From a virus, in the IMG/VR virus record IMGVR_UViG_3300034092_003233, positions 1-64,000 of that record: DNA of 64,000 nt. One strand, 5' to 3'. Every line of letters starts with the position of its first letter. Positions within the stretch are counted from its first letter, which is position 1. The position numbers and the translations under genes were made by a program. The notes beneath the pieces were generated by a model. That model was not told the DNA's origin and searched no databases. It saw only the letters and a program-made list of their open reading frames with translations. This document shows, piece by piece, positions 15,004-22,818 of the stretch.

Positions 15004-16637
15004 ATTCACTTTCTTATTCCAACATAGTAACAAGTTTCACAATATGGGAGTTTTTGTCGGAATTGACAAAACCATTCACCCAAATGGATATTTACAGGGT
15101 TGGGATAATAGACGCGAATGGTAAATTTCTCAAAGATCCGCAAGACTACAAAACACAACAAGAAGCCAGAGCAGGGAATGCCTTTTATCGTCTTATAGTT
15201 GTTCTAAAGAGAGCATTACGAACATCATCAGATCCAATGGTTAGATACGCCATGACAAATCCGATGGCTGCTCTACGAGCATTGTCAGAAGAAGTAGAAA
15301 CTCTTGGTGGGAATTCTAATTACTTTTTAGAGTATCTTACTCCCATTGTAGAAGAAATGTCTGTTGGTGGTGGTGGAATTGTTGGAGTGGGAGTTCCTGC
15401 TGACAAACCAGAGGATGTTGTAGTTACTCCACAAGCAGCCAAAAAGCACAAGAGAAGAGTAAAAACAGGAGTTGGTAGAAAACTCTTTGAACAGTTATTA
15501 ACCGAAGCAAAACGAGTTGTAGAAACAACCGGTCACATGACACATGTTGGTGATTTCTTATATCATGGTGATCCTATGGTTGCTATAAAGCATTTAGAAG
15601 CAACTCATAAAAGGTTTCATACTGGTAGGGAAACAAAAGATCATAAATTATCATTGAAGGCTGATGGTGGGATGAGCATTGTTATAAAACGACACAAAGA
15701 CGGAACTCCTGCTGTTGCTTATAAAACTGGTGCCGCAGAGTATCGAACCGAAAAGGAAATAGAAGCCGCGGGAAAACCACACTTAACCGCATCTCTTGTT
15801 CCAGCACTTCAATTGGCGAAAAAACTAAATTTAAGACCAGGAACAGCAGTACAAGGAGATTTGTTGTTTGCCGGCTCTGAGCATCGCGGTAGAGCACAGC
15901 CAAATGCAATTAATTATTCTGTTCCACATAATTCCACAATTGGTTTTGCTCCACATTCTGAATACAAAACAGATGGCGGAACATTAGATCTTAGAAAGAC
16001 ATCAAGCCATCCAGATCATTCGGGATTGCAAGCGGAAGGTGCATTTATTCCAAATTTGGCAATAACTAAAAAAACCAAACTAGCATTGACACCAAAAAGA
16101 AATGCTTTGATTTCCAAATCATTGACTGCTGCTAAAAAAATTCTGTCAGATAAACAACTGATAAAATTCAGCAAATCATTACCATCAAATAAAAAATTTC
16201 ACAAAATGTTACAAGAATACTCAAATCACGCAGCAAGAACAAGTGGTGTTAGAACTACTGATAATTTGAGAAAGTTCATTGATATTCACATGAACAAGGC
16301 ATCTCAACGAGGTTTATCCGAAAAAACCAAAAAATCTATGGTAGATTCTTTTCATGGATTCATAAACACAAATTCGCATCATTTTGATAACCTTTTTGCA
16401 GCACACGGACACATAAACACGGCAAAACACGCCATGTTAGATCAATTTGGAGAACATCACGATCAATTTAGTCTTCGTACTCATGGTGGTGAAGAACACG
16501 AAGGATTTGTATCTGCTTTAGGTGTCCCCGGAGTTAGGGAAACCCAAGCAAAGTTTGTCAGAGAAGGTCCCGGTGGATTCCCAGAGAAGAATGTCAAAAA
16601 TGCCATTATTCGCTTCGGAAAAGCACCAGAAGCATAA
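15000..16637 (+). CDS. Virion-type protein with nucleotidyltransferase/ligase-like domain
   Basis: 545 residues, coupled to the previous gene by ATGA. The N-terminus contains FTIWEFLSEL, a capsid-targeting-like motif set ~12 residues in, and LLTE-A at 169/170 is another good prohead-protease site. The part after that site has SLKADGG (Lys220, Asp222, Gly223), the K-x-D-G motif I of DNA/RNA ligases and capping enzymes, followed by TPAVAYKTGA and AVQGDLLFAG as possible motif III/IV equivalents. This resembles phage proteins with an adenylation-domain fold (possibly DUF6267-like). The rest is helical and His-rich. Perhaps a packaged nucleotidyltransferase. Confidence 0.6.
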   Translation: MNSLSYSNIVTSFTIWEFLSELTKPFTQMDIYRVGIIDANGKFLKDPQDYKTQQEARAGNAFYRLIVVLKRALRTSSDPMVRYAMTNPMAALRALSEEVETLGGNSNYFLEYLTPIVEEMSVGGGGIVGVGVPADKPEDVVVTPQAAKKHKRRVKTGVGRKLFEQLLTEAKRVVETTGHMTHVGDFLYHGDPMVAIKHLEATHKRFHTGRETKDHKLSLKADGGMSIVIKRHKDGTPAVAYKTGAAEYRTEKEIEAAGKPHLTASLVPALQLAKKLNLRPGTAVQGDLLFAGSEHRGRAQPNAINYSVPHNSTIGFAPHSEYKTDGGTLDLRKTSSHPDHSGLQAEGAFIPNLAITKKTKLALTPKRNALISKSLTAAKKILSDKQLIKFSKSLPSNKKFHKMLQEYSNHAARTSGVRTTDNLRKFIDIHMNKASQRGLSEKTKKSMVDSFHGFINTNSHHFDNLFAAHGHINTAKHAMLDQFGEHHDQFSLRTHGGEEHEGFVSALGVPGVRETQAKFVREGPGGFPEKNVKNAIIRFGKAPEA

Positions 16638-16640
16638 ATA
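16633..16640 (+). promoter_or_regulatory. Late promoter with embedded stop codon (CATAAATA)
   Basis: CATAAATA overlaps the TAA stop (16635-16637) of the upstream gene. It lies 19 nt before ATG 16660, with CGGAGG between. Confidence 0.6.
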
Positions 16641-16659
16641 ACATAAACGGAGGTATAGT

Positions 16660-17097
16660 ATGTTTCCAACAGAATTGATTTCCATGCTAGGCGGTGGGAT
16701 CACAGGGTTTCTTTTTAGGTATTGGGCGCAAAGAGCACAAGATCAAAAAGAAATGTTCCAAATGGCAATGGAAGCTAATAAGCAGACAACCGAGAATCAG
16801 GACAAAGCAGTAAAGAGAGTCCCAATTGATGTGGGTAAGGGCGTTCGTCAATTTATTGTTTTAACTGTTTTATTCGGAACAATTGCAGCACCATTTATAC
16901 TACCATTTTTTGGTGTACCAACTTTCGTAGAAGTTGATGCAAAGAATCCAGAGGGGTTATTTGGTTTAATCCCAGAAACCACTAAGAAGTTCTTTGTTCA
17001 GATAAATGGATTCCTTTATACTTCCGAGAATAGACAAATTCTTCTTAGTATCATTGGATTTTATTTTGGTACTGCCGCTGGCGGAAACAAATCATAA
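16660..17097 (+). CDS. Membrane protein, holin-like topology
   Basis: 145 residues with GGAGG upstream. Three hydrophobic segments: weak at ~5-20, strong at ~66-88 (FIVLTVLFGTIAAPFILPFF) and ~127-143 (ILLSIIGFYFGTAAGG). A charged amphipathic helix (RAQDQKEMFQMAMEANKQ) lies between the first two. The size and three-helix layout fit class I holins, and a lipoprotein with a C-terminal helix follows 9 nt later, so a lysis pair is possible. It is not T4 gpt, which has one helix and a large periplasmic domain. Confidence 0.55.
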   Translation: MFPTELISMLGGGITGFLFRYWAQRAQDQKEMFQMAMEANKQTTENQDKAVKRVPIDVGKGVRQFIVLTVLFGTIAAPFILPFFGVPTFVEVDAKNPEGLFGLIPETTKKFFVQINGFLYTSENRQILLSIIGFYFGTAAGGNKS

Positions 17098-17106
17098 GGA
17101 GTTGCA

Positions 17107-17400
17107 ATGAGACTTATCATATCAGCGATCATTTTATTTTTACTTTTTGGGTGTGACACAACACCACAAATAATTCCAGACACAACTCCGGATAATGCAA
17201 TCATATTGGGGATGAAGGACAGAATAAACGAGCCTGGTGCCGGGCATTCTTCGTATAGTTGGGTATTTTGGTATGTTCCAATTCTTATCATAGCACTTTT
17301 ATGGGCGTATAGAGAATATATCCGTAAGCCACTTTTGTGCGATGATGGCGAACAAAAAGACGAAGTTGTAGAAACAAAAAACACACCATCTGGTGTGTAA
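17107..17400 (+). CDS. Lipoprotein with second membrane helix (u-spanin-like candidate)
   Basis: 97 residues with AGGAG five nt upstream. A signal peptide ends in a lipobox (LLFGC, Cys16). After ~30 periplasmic residues comes a second helix at ~50-69 (SWVFWYVPILIIALLWAY), then a charged ~28-residue tail. An outer-membrane lipid anchor plus C-terminal inner-membrane helix is the design of unimolecular spanins such as T1 gp11, but the linker here is short and the C-terminal tail long. Placed directly after the holin-like gene. Confidence 0.6.
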   Translation: MRLIISAIILFLLFGCDTTPQIIPDTTPDNAIILGMKDRINEPGAGHSSYSWVFWYVPILIIALLWAYREYIRKPLLCDDGEQKDEVVETKNTPSGV

Positions 17401-17436
17401 TTTGCTCCTCAGATTGGAAATCAATTAGAGGGAGCC

Positions 17437-17625
17437 ATGCGAAAAAGGATTAGTATGGTTTTACCGAAGCACTCTCAATTTGCACATCTTCAAAAGGGAC
17501 CCCTATTACAAGGAGGTGATCCAGCCATTACACTCTGGGACAATCCCGGTATGAGAGCCGTTGATAAGGTTAACTCCACTCCAACTGATAGATTATTTAT
17601 AATTTATTCAGTTTTGGAAAAATAA
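17437..17625 (+). CDS. Small hypothetical protein
   Basis: 62 residues from ATG 17437, preceded by AGAGGGAGCC, a good ribosome site. The sequence starts MRKRISMVLPKHSQF and has a conserved-looking middle (KGPLLQGGDPAITLWDNPGM). No signal peptide, helix pair or known motif. Last gene of the rightward run; it converges on the ruvC-like gene with 5 nt between them. Confidence 0.6.
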   Translation: MRKRISMVLPKHSQFAHLQKGPLLQGGDPAITLWDNPGMRAVDKVNSTPTDRLFIIYSVLEK

Positions 17626-17630
17626 ACATA

Positions 17631-18191
17631 CTATTCTTTGGCAGAAATAGTCTGCCATAAACTCTTACAGATGTAATAAGAGTCTACGATGTCGGAAACG
17701 GGGTTTCCGACATCTTTTTTATTGGGGGTAATAATATCTTTCAGCATTAATCCAGTTTCGGATACAAAAGCATTGTACATCGATTCTTTGTCCGCATTTC
17801 CCTTCCCCGTCGCGTTCTTTTTCACTACTGTGGGTGGAATCGTATCCACTGGTATCCCCTGCTGAAATAGTTTGTATTTCAAGATTCCAGTATTTTCCGC
17901 TATATGAAATACTCTGCCCTTGGCGGCGTAGGCGTAATCTTCTATGCCAACCATCTTGCAACCGATTAGGTATTGAATAGCCCATTCCGAAATTGTGTCG
18001 TATCTTTGACATTCGCTATTGTAATCCTCAAATGATTCACCACGAACATTTCCAATAAAGGTTGTTTGTAGTTTTTTAACATCAGACAAAAAGTAAACCA
18101 TGCAAGTATTGAAAGAAAACCCACCCAAGGCAGAGTTGTATATACAAATACTAGGAGAGGTTAAACTATAATCAATTCCCGCATATATCAT
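17631..18191 (-). CDS. RuvC-like Holliday junction resolvase / RNase H-fold endonuclease
   Basis: 186 residues. The RNase H-fold motifs are in order: first-strand Asp in MIYAGIDYSLTSPSICIY, Glu in MVGIEDYAYAAKG, and the C-terminal Asp pair in PVSDIVDSYYIC. This matches RuvC-type phage resolvases, which cut branched DNA before packaging or during recombination; T4 itself uses endonuclease VII for this. The stretch encoding DVGNPVSDI is also a perfect inverted repeat serving as terminator for the opposite strand. Upstream lies the structured element at 18212-18290. Confidence 0.8.
   Translation of the reverse strand: MIYAGIDYSLTSPSICIYNSALGGFSFNTCMVYFLSDVKKLQTTFIGNVRGESFEDYNSECQRYDTISEWAIQYLIGCKMVGIEDYAYAAKGRVFHIAENTGILKYKLFQQGIPVDTIPPTVVKKNATGKGNADKESMYNAFVSETGLMLKDIITPNKKDVGNPVSDIVDSYYICKSLWQTISAKE
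17688..17720 (+). terminator. Rightward terminator embedded in the ruvC-like gene
   Basis: A perfect 12-bp inverted repeat, GATGTCGGAAAC / GTTTCCGACATC, with a GGG loop and six T on the plus strand. It stands 63 nt after the last rightward gene and lies wholly inside the antisense of the ruvC-like coding region, where it encodes DVGNPVSDI. The minus-strand copy has no T-run, so it should stop rightward transcripts only. Confidence 0.85.
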
Positions 18192-18211
18192 GTAGGTATT
18201 TATTAACCTAA

Positions 18212-18290
18212 CAGGAGTAGTGGTTCCGGCGGCCTGAAGATCGGTACTTCAAACGATCCTGAGGCGAAGCGGGTCCGGCCACTACTCCTG
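18212..18290. ncRNA. GC-rich structured element (long hairpin)
   Basis: Outer stem CAGGAGTAGTGG (18212-18223) pairs perfectly with CCACTACTCCTG (18279-18290), 12 bp. A TT bulge and a CCGG/CCGG extension (18226-18229 with 18275-18278) make it 16 bp. Inside is a second hairpin, GATCG (18239-18243) with CGATC (18254-18258), extended with mismatches to 18232-18265. It is far richer in GC than its surroundings and lies between two minus-strand genes. No T-run follows on either strand, so it is not a simple terminator. It could be an RNA element in the leader of the ruvC-like gene, a processed small RNA, or a recombination site. No known class was recognised. Confidence 0.5.
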
Positions 18291-18295
18291 TACTA

Positions 18296-19225
18296 TTATA
18301 TAGTGGCTTTAAGCCGTTTTGCTACCCATTCTGCCACATTCACCGTGACAGCATTTCCCATCTGATTATATCTTGCGCTATTAGATAATCCCTCTGTCCA
18401 ATTATCAGGAAACCCCTGAAGTCTTTCCGTTTCAATTGGAGTAAGATATCTAACTCTATCTTCGTTTTCTATTACTAAAACACTAGATCTTTGTCTGACA
18501 TCAAATAAATTTAAAGTGTTTGCGTAATCAGTTTCTATCCAAGTCTCAAAGTCTTTTTTTGTTTGTGCTTTTCTAGACTTTCTAATTGTTATGGGGTATT
18601 TTTGATCAGGTTCGTCAAAGAGAGAGTTAACGGTGGATACAAAGTTTTTCCGTTGCGCTGTCCTCGCTCTAGAATCCCCTCGCATGTCTTCTTTGAGAGC
18701 AAGTACTTCTGATGCGCGTTCTCCTGCAAGATCTGCGATAACGAACACTCTTTCTCTTCTTTGGGGAACACCGAAGAATCTGCTGTCCAAAACTCTCCAT
18801 GCGATAGATTTAGGGTTCCACTGTTTGACCATTTCGTGGAGAACGACGGCGAAATCCCTTCCTTTATTGCTTGTGAGCATTCCGGGGACATTTTCGACCA
18901 CCACGAAGGATGGTTGTTTTGGCATGTCTCTGACGATTCGAATAAACTCATAAAATAATCCTGATCTTTCTCCTGCTAATCCTTTTCTATTTCCAGCCAC
19001 AGACAAATCTTGACACGGAAATCCACCAACAACCACATCTACTGATTCTATTTTGGTTGGATCTATAGAGCAAACATCATCATATATTTTTGTATTTGGA
19101 AAATGTTTGCTGAGAATATTTCTGCATGTTTTCTCTTTATCACATGCCCAAGAAATAGAAAACCCTTGACGCTCAAATCCGAGATCAAGACCTCCAACTC
19201 CTGAGAATAACGATCCTACCTTCAT
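18296..19225 (-). CDS. DNA (cytosine-5) methyltransferase
   Basis: 309 residues with the full C5-methyltransferase motif set: motif I FSGVGGLDLGFE, motif IV GGFPCQDLS with the catalytic Cys near residue 72, motif VI ENVPG, motif VIII QRRERVF, a short variable target-recognition region (~210-250), and motifs IX-X QGFPDNW and YNQMGNAV. It transfers methyl from SAM to cytosine. No cognate restriction enzyme is visible, so it is an orphan, probably protecting phage DNA from host restriction. The target site cannot be read from the sequence. Confidence 0.95.
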   Translation of the reverse strand: MKVGSLFSGVGGLDLGFERQGFSISWACDKEKTCRNILSKHFPNTKIYDDVCSIDPTKIESVDVVVGGFPCQDLSVAGNRKGLAGERSGLFYEFIRIVRDMPKQPSFVVVENVPGMLTSNKGRDFAVVLHEMVKQWNPKSIAWRVLDSRFFGVPQRRERVFVIADLAGERASEVLALKEDMRGDSRARTAQRKNFVSTVNSLFDEPDQKYPITIRKSRKAQTKKDFETWIETDYANTLNLFDVRQRSSVLVIENEDRVRYLTPIETERLQGFPDNWTEGLSNSARYNQMGNAVTVNVAEWVAKRLKATI

Positions 19226-19411
19226 TTATTGCTTACCAGAGTTCATACAAGTTTTTGTTGACTTTGGTGGTTTTATTGTATCCCGAATTATTCCACACAT
19301 GATTCCATATAATACCACAGGAATTAGAAATAGTAAACAACCATATAGAACAAATGGATCATGCCATTTTGTGGGTCTATAATCGTCATAAAGATGATTG
19401 TTCGATTGCAT
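19226..19411 (-). CDS. Small membrane protein
   Basis: 61 residues from ATG 19411, preceded by GGA (the frame extends to a TTG at 19420). One long hydrophobic helix at ~22-45 (FVLYGCLLFLIPVVLYGIMC) with a basic tail (KPPKSTKTCMNSGKQ). It overlaps the end of the phosphoesterase gene by 26 nt and abuts the methyltransferase start. Function unknown. Confidence 0.55.
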   Translation of the reverse strand: MQSNNHLYDDYRPTKWHDPFVLYGCLLFLIPVVLYGIMCGIIRDTIKPPKSTKTCMNSGKQ

Positions 19412-20156
19412 ATGTTCCAATTTTTAGTTCTCCTTTGATATCCTCATAGAGAAAAGTGCAGTTATCTTTTTCAGTCCAGCATCCGCAGTTTGCGTATACC
19501 GTCCCATGCACTTCCGCAATCTTTGGATTGTGAAGATGTCCGCATATCACACCATCATACTTCTTGTCCTTGGCGTATCTGCATATGACATCTTCAAAAC
19601 TTTCAATGAACTGTGCTGCCCTCTTTACTTTAATCTTTACATACTTGGACAAAGACCAGTATCGCATTCCTAATGCTCTACGACACCAATTGAAGATTTC
19701 ATTTAGATCAAGCATAATTTCGTATCCAATGTCTCCAAGTTTGTAAACAGAAGAACTGATTGGATATTTGGTTAGCAAATCAAACTGATGTCCGTGAAGA
19801 ACGAGAAACTTCTTTCCGTTCTTGGTGGTGTAATCCATTCTCTCGTACAGAGAAATGTTTCCAAATATTTCATGCCCTATAAACTTTGCCATGAACTCGT
19901 CATGGTTTCCATAGATGTAATGAACCTTGGTTCCCTTGCGAGAAAGTTTCAACAATCTTTCCACGACTTCAACCTGCCCAATCTGCTTCTCATGGCGCAT
20001 GGAGAATGCGTCCTTGAATCTCCAAATGTCTATGATATCACCTACCAAGTAGATGTTATCGAAGGTATTGAACTTCAGGAAGTCTATGAGAGGCTTGTGT
20101 TTTGCCTTCTTGGAGGCAAGGTGAAAGTCTGACAGAAAGACTGTTGTGTAATGCAT
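19386..20156 (-). CDS. Metallophosphoesterase, LpxH (UDP-diacylglucosamine hydrolase)-like
   Basis: 256 residues. All calcineurin-type metal motifs are present: SDFHLA, GDIIDIW, YGNHDE, HGHQFD and CGHLHNP. The order, spacing and the following WTEKDN match LpxH-like phosphoesterases, which in bacteria hydrolyse UDP-2,3-diacylglucosamine in lipid A synthesis. Such genes occur in other large phages, where the substrate is unproven. Abuts the reductase gene. A link to the host envelope is possible but cannot be shown here. Confidence 0.85.
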   Translation of the reverse strand: MHYTTVFLSDFHLASKKAKHKPLIDFLKFNTFDNIYLVGDIIDIWRFKDAFSMRHEKQIGQVEVVERLLKLSRKGTKVHYIYGNHDEFMAKFIGHEIFGNISLYERMDYTTKNGKKFLVLHGHQFDLLTKYPISSSVYKLGDIGYEIMLDLNEIFNWCRRALGMRYWSLSKYVKIKVKRAAQFIESFEDVICRYAKDKKYDGVICGHLHNPKIAEVHGTVYANCGCWTEKDNCTFLYEDIKGELKIGTYAIEQSSL

Positions 20157-22075
20157 TATGTGATATCAACTACTTCGCACTTATCGCCGGTACAAGCAAA
20201 GGTTTGAGTGCCAGAAGTCTTATCTTCTTTTTCATACTTCACAAGATCTGACCAATTAACATTTTTTGGCATCTTCTCAAGGAGTGCCATGTATTCTTCC
20301 TTACTGCACTCTTGATATGGTGCTTGACGATAATTGTGATCACTGTGTGGTAGGAATGATATACCACTGATTTCATCGAAGTGTTTATATACCCAAGCAC
20401 CGACATCCATCCATTCATTTTCACGAACGGTTACAGTAATACTTGGCTTATGCTCACACCAATGACGCTGATACACCAACCAAAGTTCTAGGTGCTCAAT
20501 TGCACCCAAATCATTACGAGTCAGACATCCCTCTGGTGACTTCGTTGGGAAGGAGAATACCATTACAGAATCGGGTTTCATTACGCACTTTTCGTGAGGG
20601 AATCCCATGTCCATCATCATTTTACACAATGGATCCTTTTGATCTGCACGAACAGTACGAATATAGTATTCGCTGTGTCTTGGGTGAATACCAGATGCGG
20701 CATCTACTAATTGCGAAACTGTGCCAGATGGTTTTATGCAAGTAATGGCGGCAGCAGATTCAATTCCAATTTTTGATGCATACTCTTTGTTTACTTCTAC
20801 TGCAATGTTTTTAAGTTTGACAAGACCCTTTTCCAAATTAATAACATCATTTGCCATATGTTCATTGTCAAGAATTCCTGTTAGAGATACGCCCAGAAGT
20901 GCCTCTTCCTCACAGTTCTTCTTCCATTCGCTGGAAAGATATGGGAAGTTCGTTAAAGACGCTTGGAATGTACCTAGGATCGTCGCTAAACGAACCTTAC
21001 GAGCAAGATTGTCTGCGGTGTCATCTGCTCGCACAACGACTTCTGTGAGGTTACAGAACTCTCTATCTCGTAGAATGATTTCAGAGCAAGGATTGGTTCC
21101 AAACTCATAGTTTGGATCACGACGATCCCCTAGTTTGGCAACAGTCTTTTTGCAAGCCTCACGATTAAAGATACCGCGCTCGCCACTCTTGCTCTTATAA
21201 AGAGACATCCATTCTTCCATAAAGATGCCCATGTCTGGCTTTTCTTTGTATGCAACTGAGTTATTGGCCAAGGCGCGTTGGGGATTGTCGTTCCACCATG
21301 CTCCTGACTTTGCATCGCGCATTCTCTCATCAGTGAGGTTGCTAAGTGAAATAAGTGCGGATCGTCGCACACCTCCAACCACGACAACCTCTGCAATTTT
21401 ACAAACGATATCATGACATTCGATGGAAGTGAGTTTTCTACCTGAAGCCTTTTTAAAAGTTTCAATTGTAAACTTAAAGAGATCTTCCAATGGCCCCGGT
21501 CCCGATGCACGACCCCCAAATGTTTTAAGTCTCGCGCCAGCAGGACGAACCTTTGAGACATCCCATTTTGGAATTTGACCTCCAATGAGTAGGGAGACAA
21601 GTTCCCTATAGGCTTTAGCCCAACCAGCCTTGCTATCTTGGACAACAATAGTGGTTTCACTGTTAGTAAACTCCTCTGTAATAGTTGGAAGTTTTTCTAT
21701 GTATTGTCTTTCAACAGAAAACCCAACTCCGGTGCCGCACATGAGTATGTATAGAATTTCATCAAACGCACGAACACGGTTCACTGCAACATAAGAACAG
21801 TTATAACCGGCGGTGTTATCACGCTCAAGTGCTTCTCCCGCAGTCATCAGTGCTCTCATGCTTGGCATGATTTCTAAATTCAACACAGAAGTTTCTAATT
21901 CAGAACGAAGTTCTTGAGACAAAGTAAACTTATGCTTTGTCTTTAAGTGATTTTCAAAAAAGTTAAAATACCGCTTAACAGTTTCCTCCCATGTCTCTCT
22001 GCGGTTCTCACTTTCAATCCATCTAGAATAGCGAGAAAGATGGATAAAATCTTGATAAAGGGTAGGTAAACTCAT
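20156..22075 (-). CDS. nrdJ: Class II (adenosylcobalamin-dependent) ribonucleotide reductase
   Basis: 639 residues, shorter than the Lactobacillus RTPR (~740). Typical segments: PSMRALMTAG, CGTGVGFSVE, GGVRRSAL, NPCSEI with the active-site Cys, TCIKPSGTVSQL, and a C-terminal redox pair in FACTGDKCEV. It makes deoxynucleotides from ribonucleotides using coenzyme B12, so no oxygen and no second subunit are needed. T4 instead uses class I NrdAB. AGGAG lies upstream of ATG 22075. It is grouped with thyX, dUTPase and replication genes as the dNTP-supply module. Confidence 0.93.
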   Translation of the reverse strand: MSLPTLYQDFIHLSRYSRWIESENRRETWEETVKRYFNFFENHLKTKHKFTLSQELRSELETSVLNLEIMPSMRALMTAGEALERDNTAGYNCSYVAVNRVRAFDEILYILMCGTGVGFSVERQYIEKLPTITEEFTNSETTIVVQDSKAGWAKAYRELVSLLIGGQIPKWDVSKVRPAGARLKTFGGRASGPGPLEDLFKFTIETFKKASGRKLTSIECHDIVCKIAEVVVVGGVRRSALISLSNLTDERMRDAKSGAWWNDNPQRALANNSVAYKEKPDMGIFMEEWMSLYKSKSGERGIFNREACKKTVAKLGDRRDPNYEFGTNPCSEIILRDREFCNLTEVVVRADDTADNLARKVRLATILGTFQASLTNFPYLSSEWKKNCEEEALLGVSLTGILDNEHMANDVINLEKGLVKLKNIAVEVNKEYASKIGIESAAAITCIKPSGTVSQLVDAASGIHPRHSEYYIRTVRADQKDPLCKMMMDMGFPHEKCVMKPDSVMVFSFPTKSPEGCLTRNDLGAIEHLELWLVYQRHWCEHKPSITVTVRENEWMDVGAWVYKHFDEISGISFLPHSDHNYRQAPYQECSKEEYMALLEKMPKNVNWSDLVKYEKEDKTSGTQTFACTGDKCEVVDIT

Positions 22076-22107
22076 TTGGTATTTCTCCTGAAAATTAAGT
22101 TGGTGTT

Positions 22108-22818
22108 TTATGTAGTTGAATTAGTAAGGGTTTTCCACGAAACGGGAAAGAGTGGTTGAATTATTTTGGCAATTGCATCTGCATACTGACGAACTTCCCA
22201 TTGCGCATGAACATCACTTCTTTGATGATATACTCGCGCAAAAGCAGACAAAGATCCAGTCCACCACCACTCGGTATAAGTTCCTTGAGGAAGAACTGAT
22301 CTTGCTTGCTCGGGGGCAACTCCCAAATCAATCAATTGTTGATATGTTTCTACTGCATCTTTAATAGTAAATTCATAATGACGATTTGCTGTGTTATATT
22401 GTTCGTTGATTGGCATAAAATCTTCAGAACCTTGCTTTGCTCCGCCTGTTGGTTTTCCTCTCCAACGAGGAGAATATACCACCGGAGACTCGCTAACATA
22501 CCTACGGGATACTTCATTTTCGACAAATCCAACTTTATGTTTAAAAAGTTGAGTCCGTATGAAAATAGGAGCCTTAATTCTGAGAGTAATTTGTGGATGG
22601 GCAAACGGTGTCCAGTGTTTATGTTTAGCAAGATAAGAAATTAGTTTTTCATCCTTTTTGGATAACTTTCGTTCACGAACCATGTTCCAATCCGGTTCGC
22701 TATCCCAATCACTTTCCTTATTGAAGGAGACTCTGGCTGCATTAACTACAGTCAAATCGTTTCCCATATAATCAACAAGTTCAACAAATCCATAATCTAA
22801 TACATCAATCTTTTTCAT
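22108..22818 (-). CDS. thyX: FAD-dependent thymidylate synthase ThyX
   Basis: 236 residues from ATG 22818 with GAGGA upstream; the longer frame to 22833 lacks a ribosome site. ThyX features: HWTPFAHPQITLRIKAP, the signature region LFKHKVGFVENEVSRRYV, GVAPEQARSVLPQGTYTEW and QWEVRQYADA. It methylates dUMP with methylene-tetrahydrofolate and flavin. The usual R-H-R of the signature reads K-H-K, with one extra residue before the NE-x-S part. It overlaps the gene upstream by 14 nt. Confidence 0.9.
   Translation of the reverse strand: MKKIDVLDYGFVELVDYMGNDLTVVNAARVSFNKESDWDSEPDWNMVRERKLSKKDEKLISYLAKHKHWTPFAHPQITLRIKAPIFIRTQLFKHKVGFVENEVSRRYVSESPVVYSPRWRGKPTGGAKQGSEDFMPINEQYNTANRHYEFTIKDAVETYQQLIDLGVAPEQARSVLPQGTYTEWWWTGSLSAFARVYHQRSDVHAQWEVRQYADAIAKIIQPLFPVSWKTLTNSTT

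Noticed and set aside
17639-17657. Small hairpin TGGCAG/CTGCCA inside the end of the ruvC-like gene
   Set aside because: Six base pairs and no T-run on either strand; the strong terminator lies at 17688-17720.
18212-18290. tRNA or hammerhead ribozyme
   Set aside because: No 7-bp acceptor/CCA, anticodon or T-loop layout; a CTGAAGA is present but the required GAAA partner is missing.
18205-18295. Integron attC site
   Set aside because: An ACCTAAC that fits RYYYAAC precedes the hairpin, but no matching GTTRRRY stands at the other end and there is no integrase.
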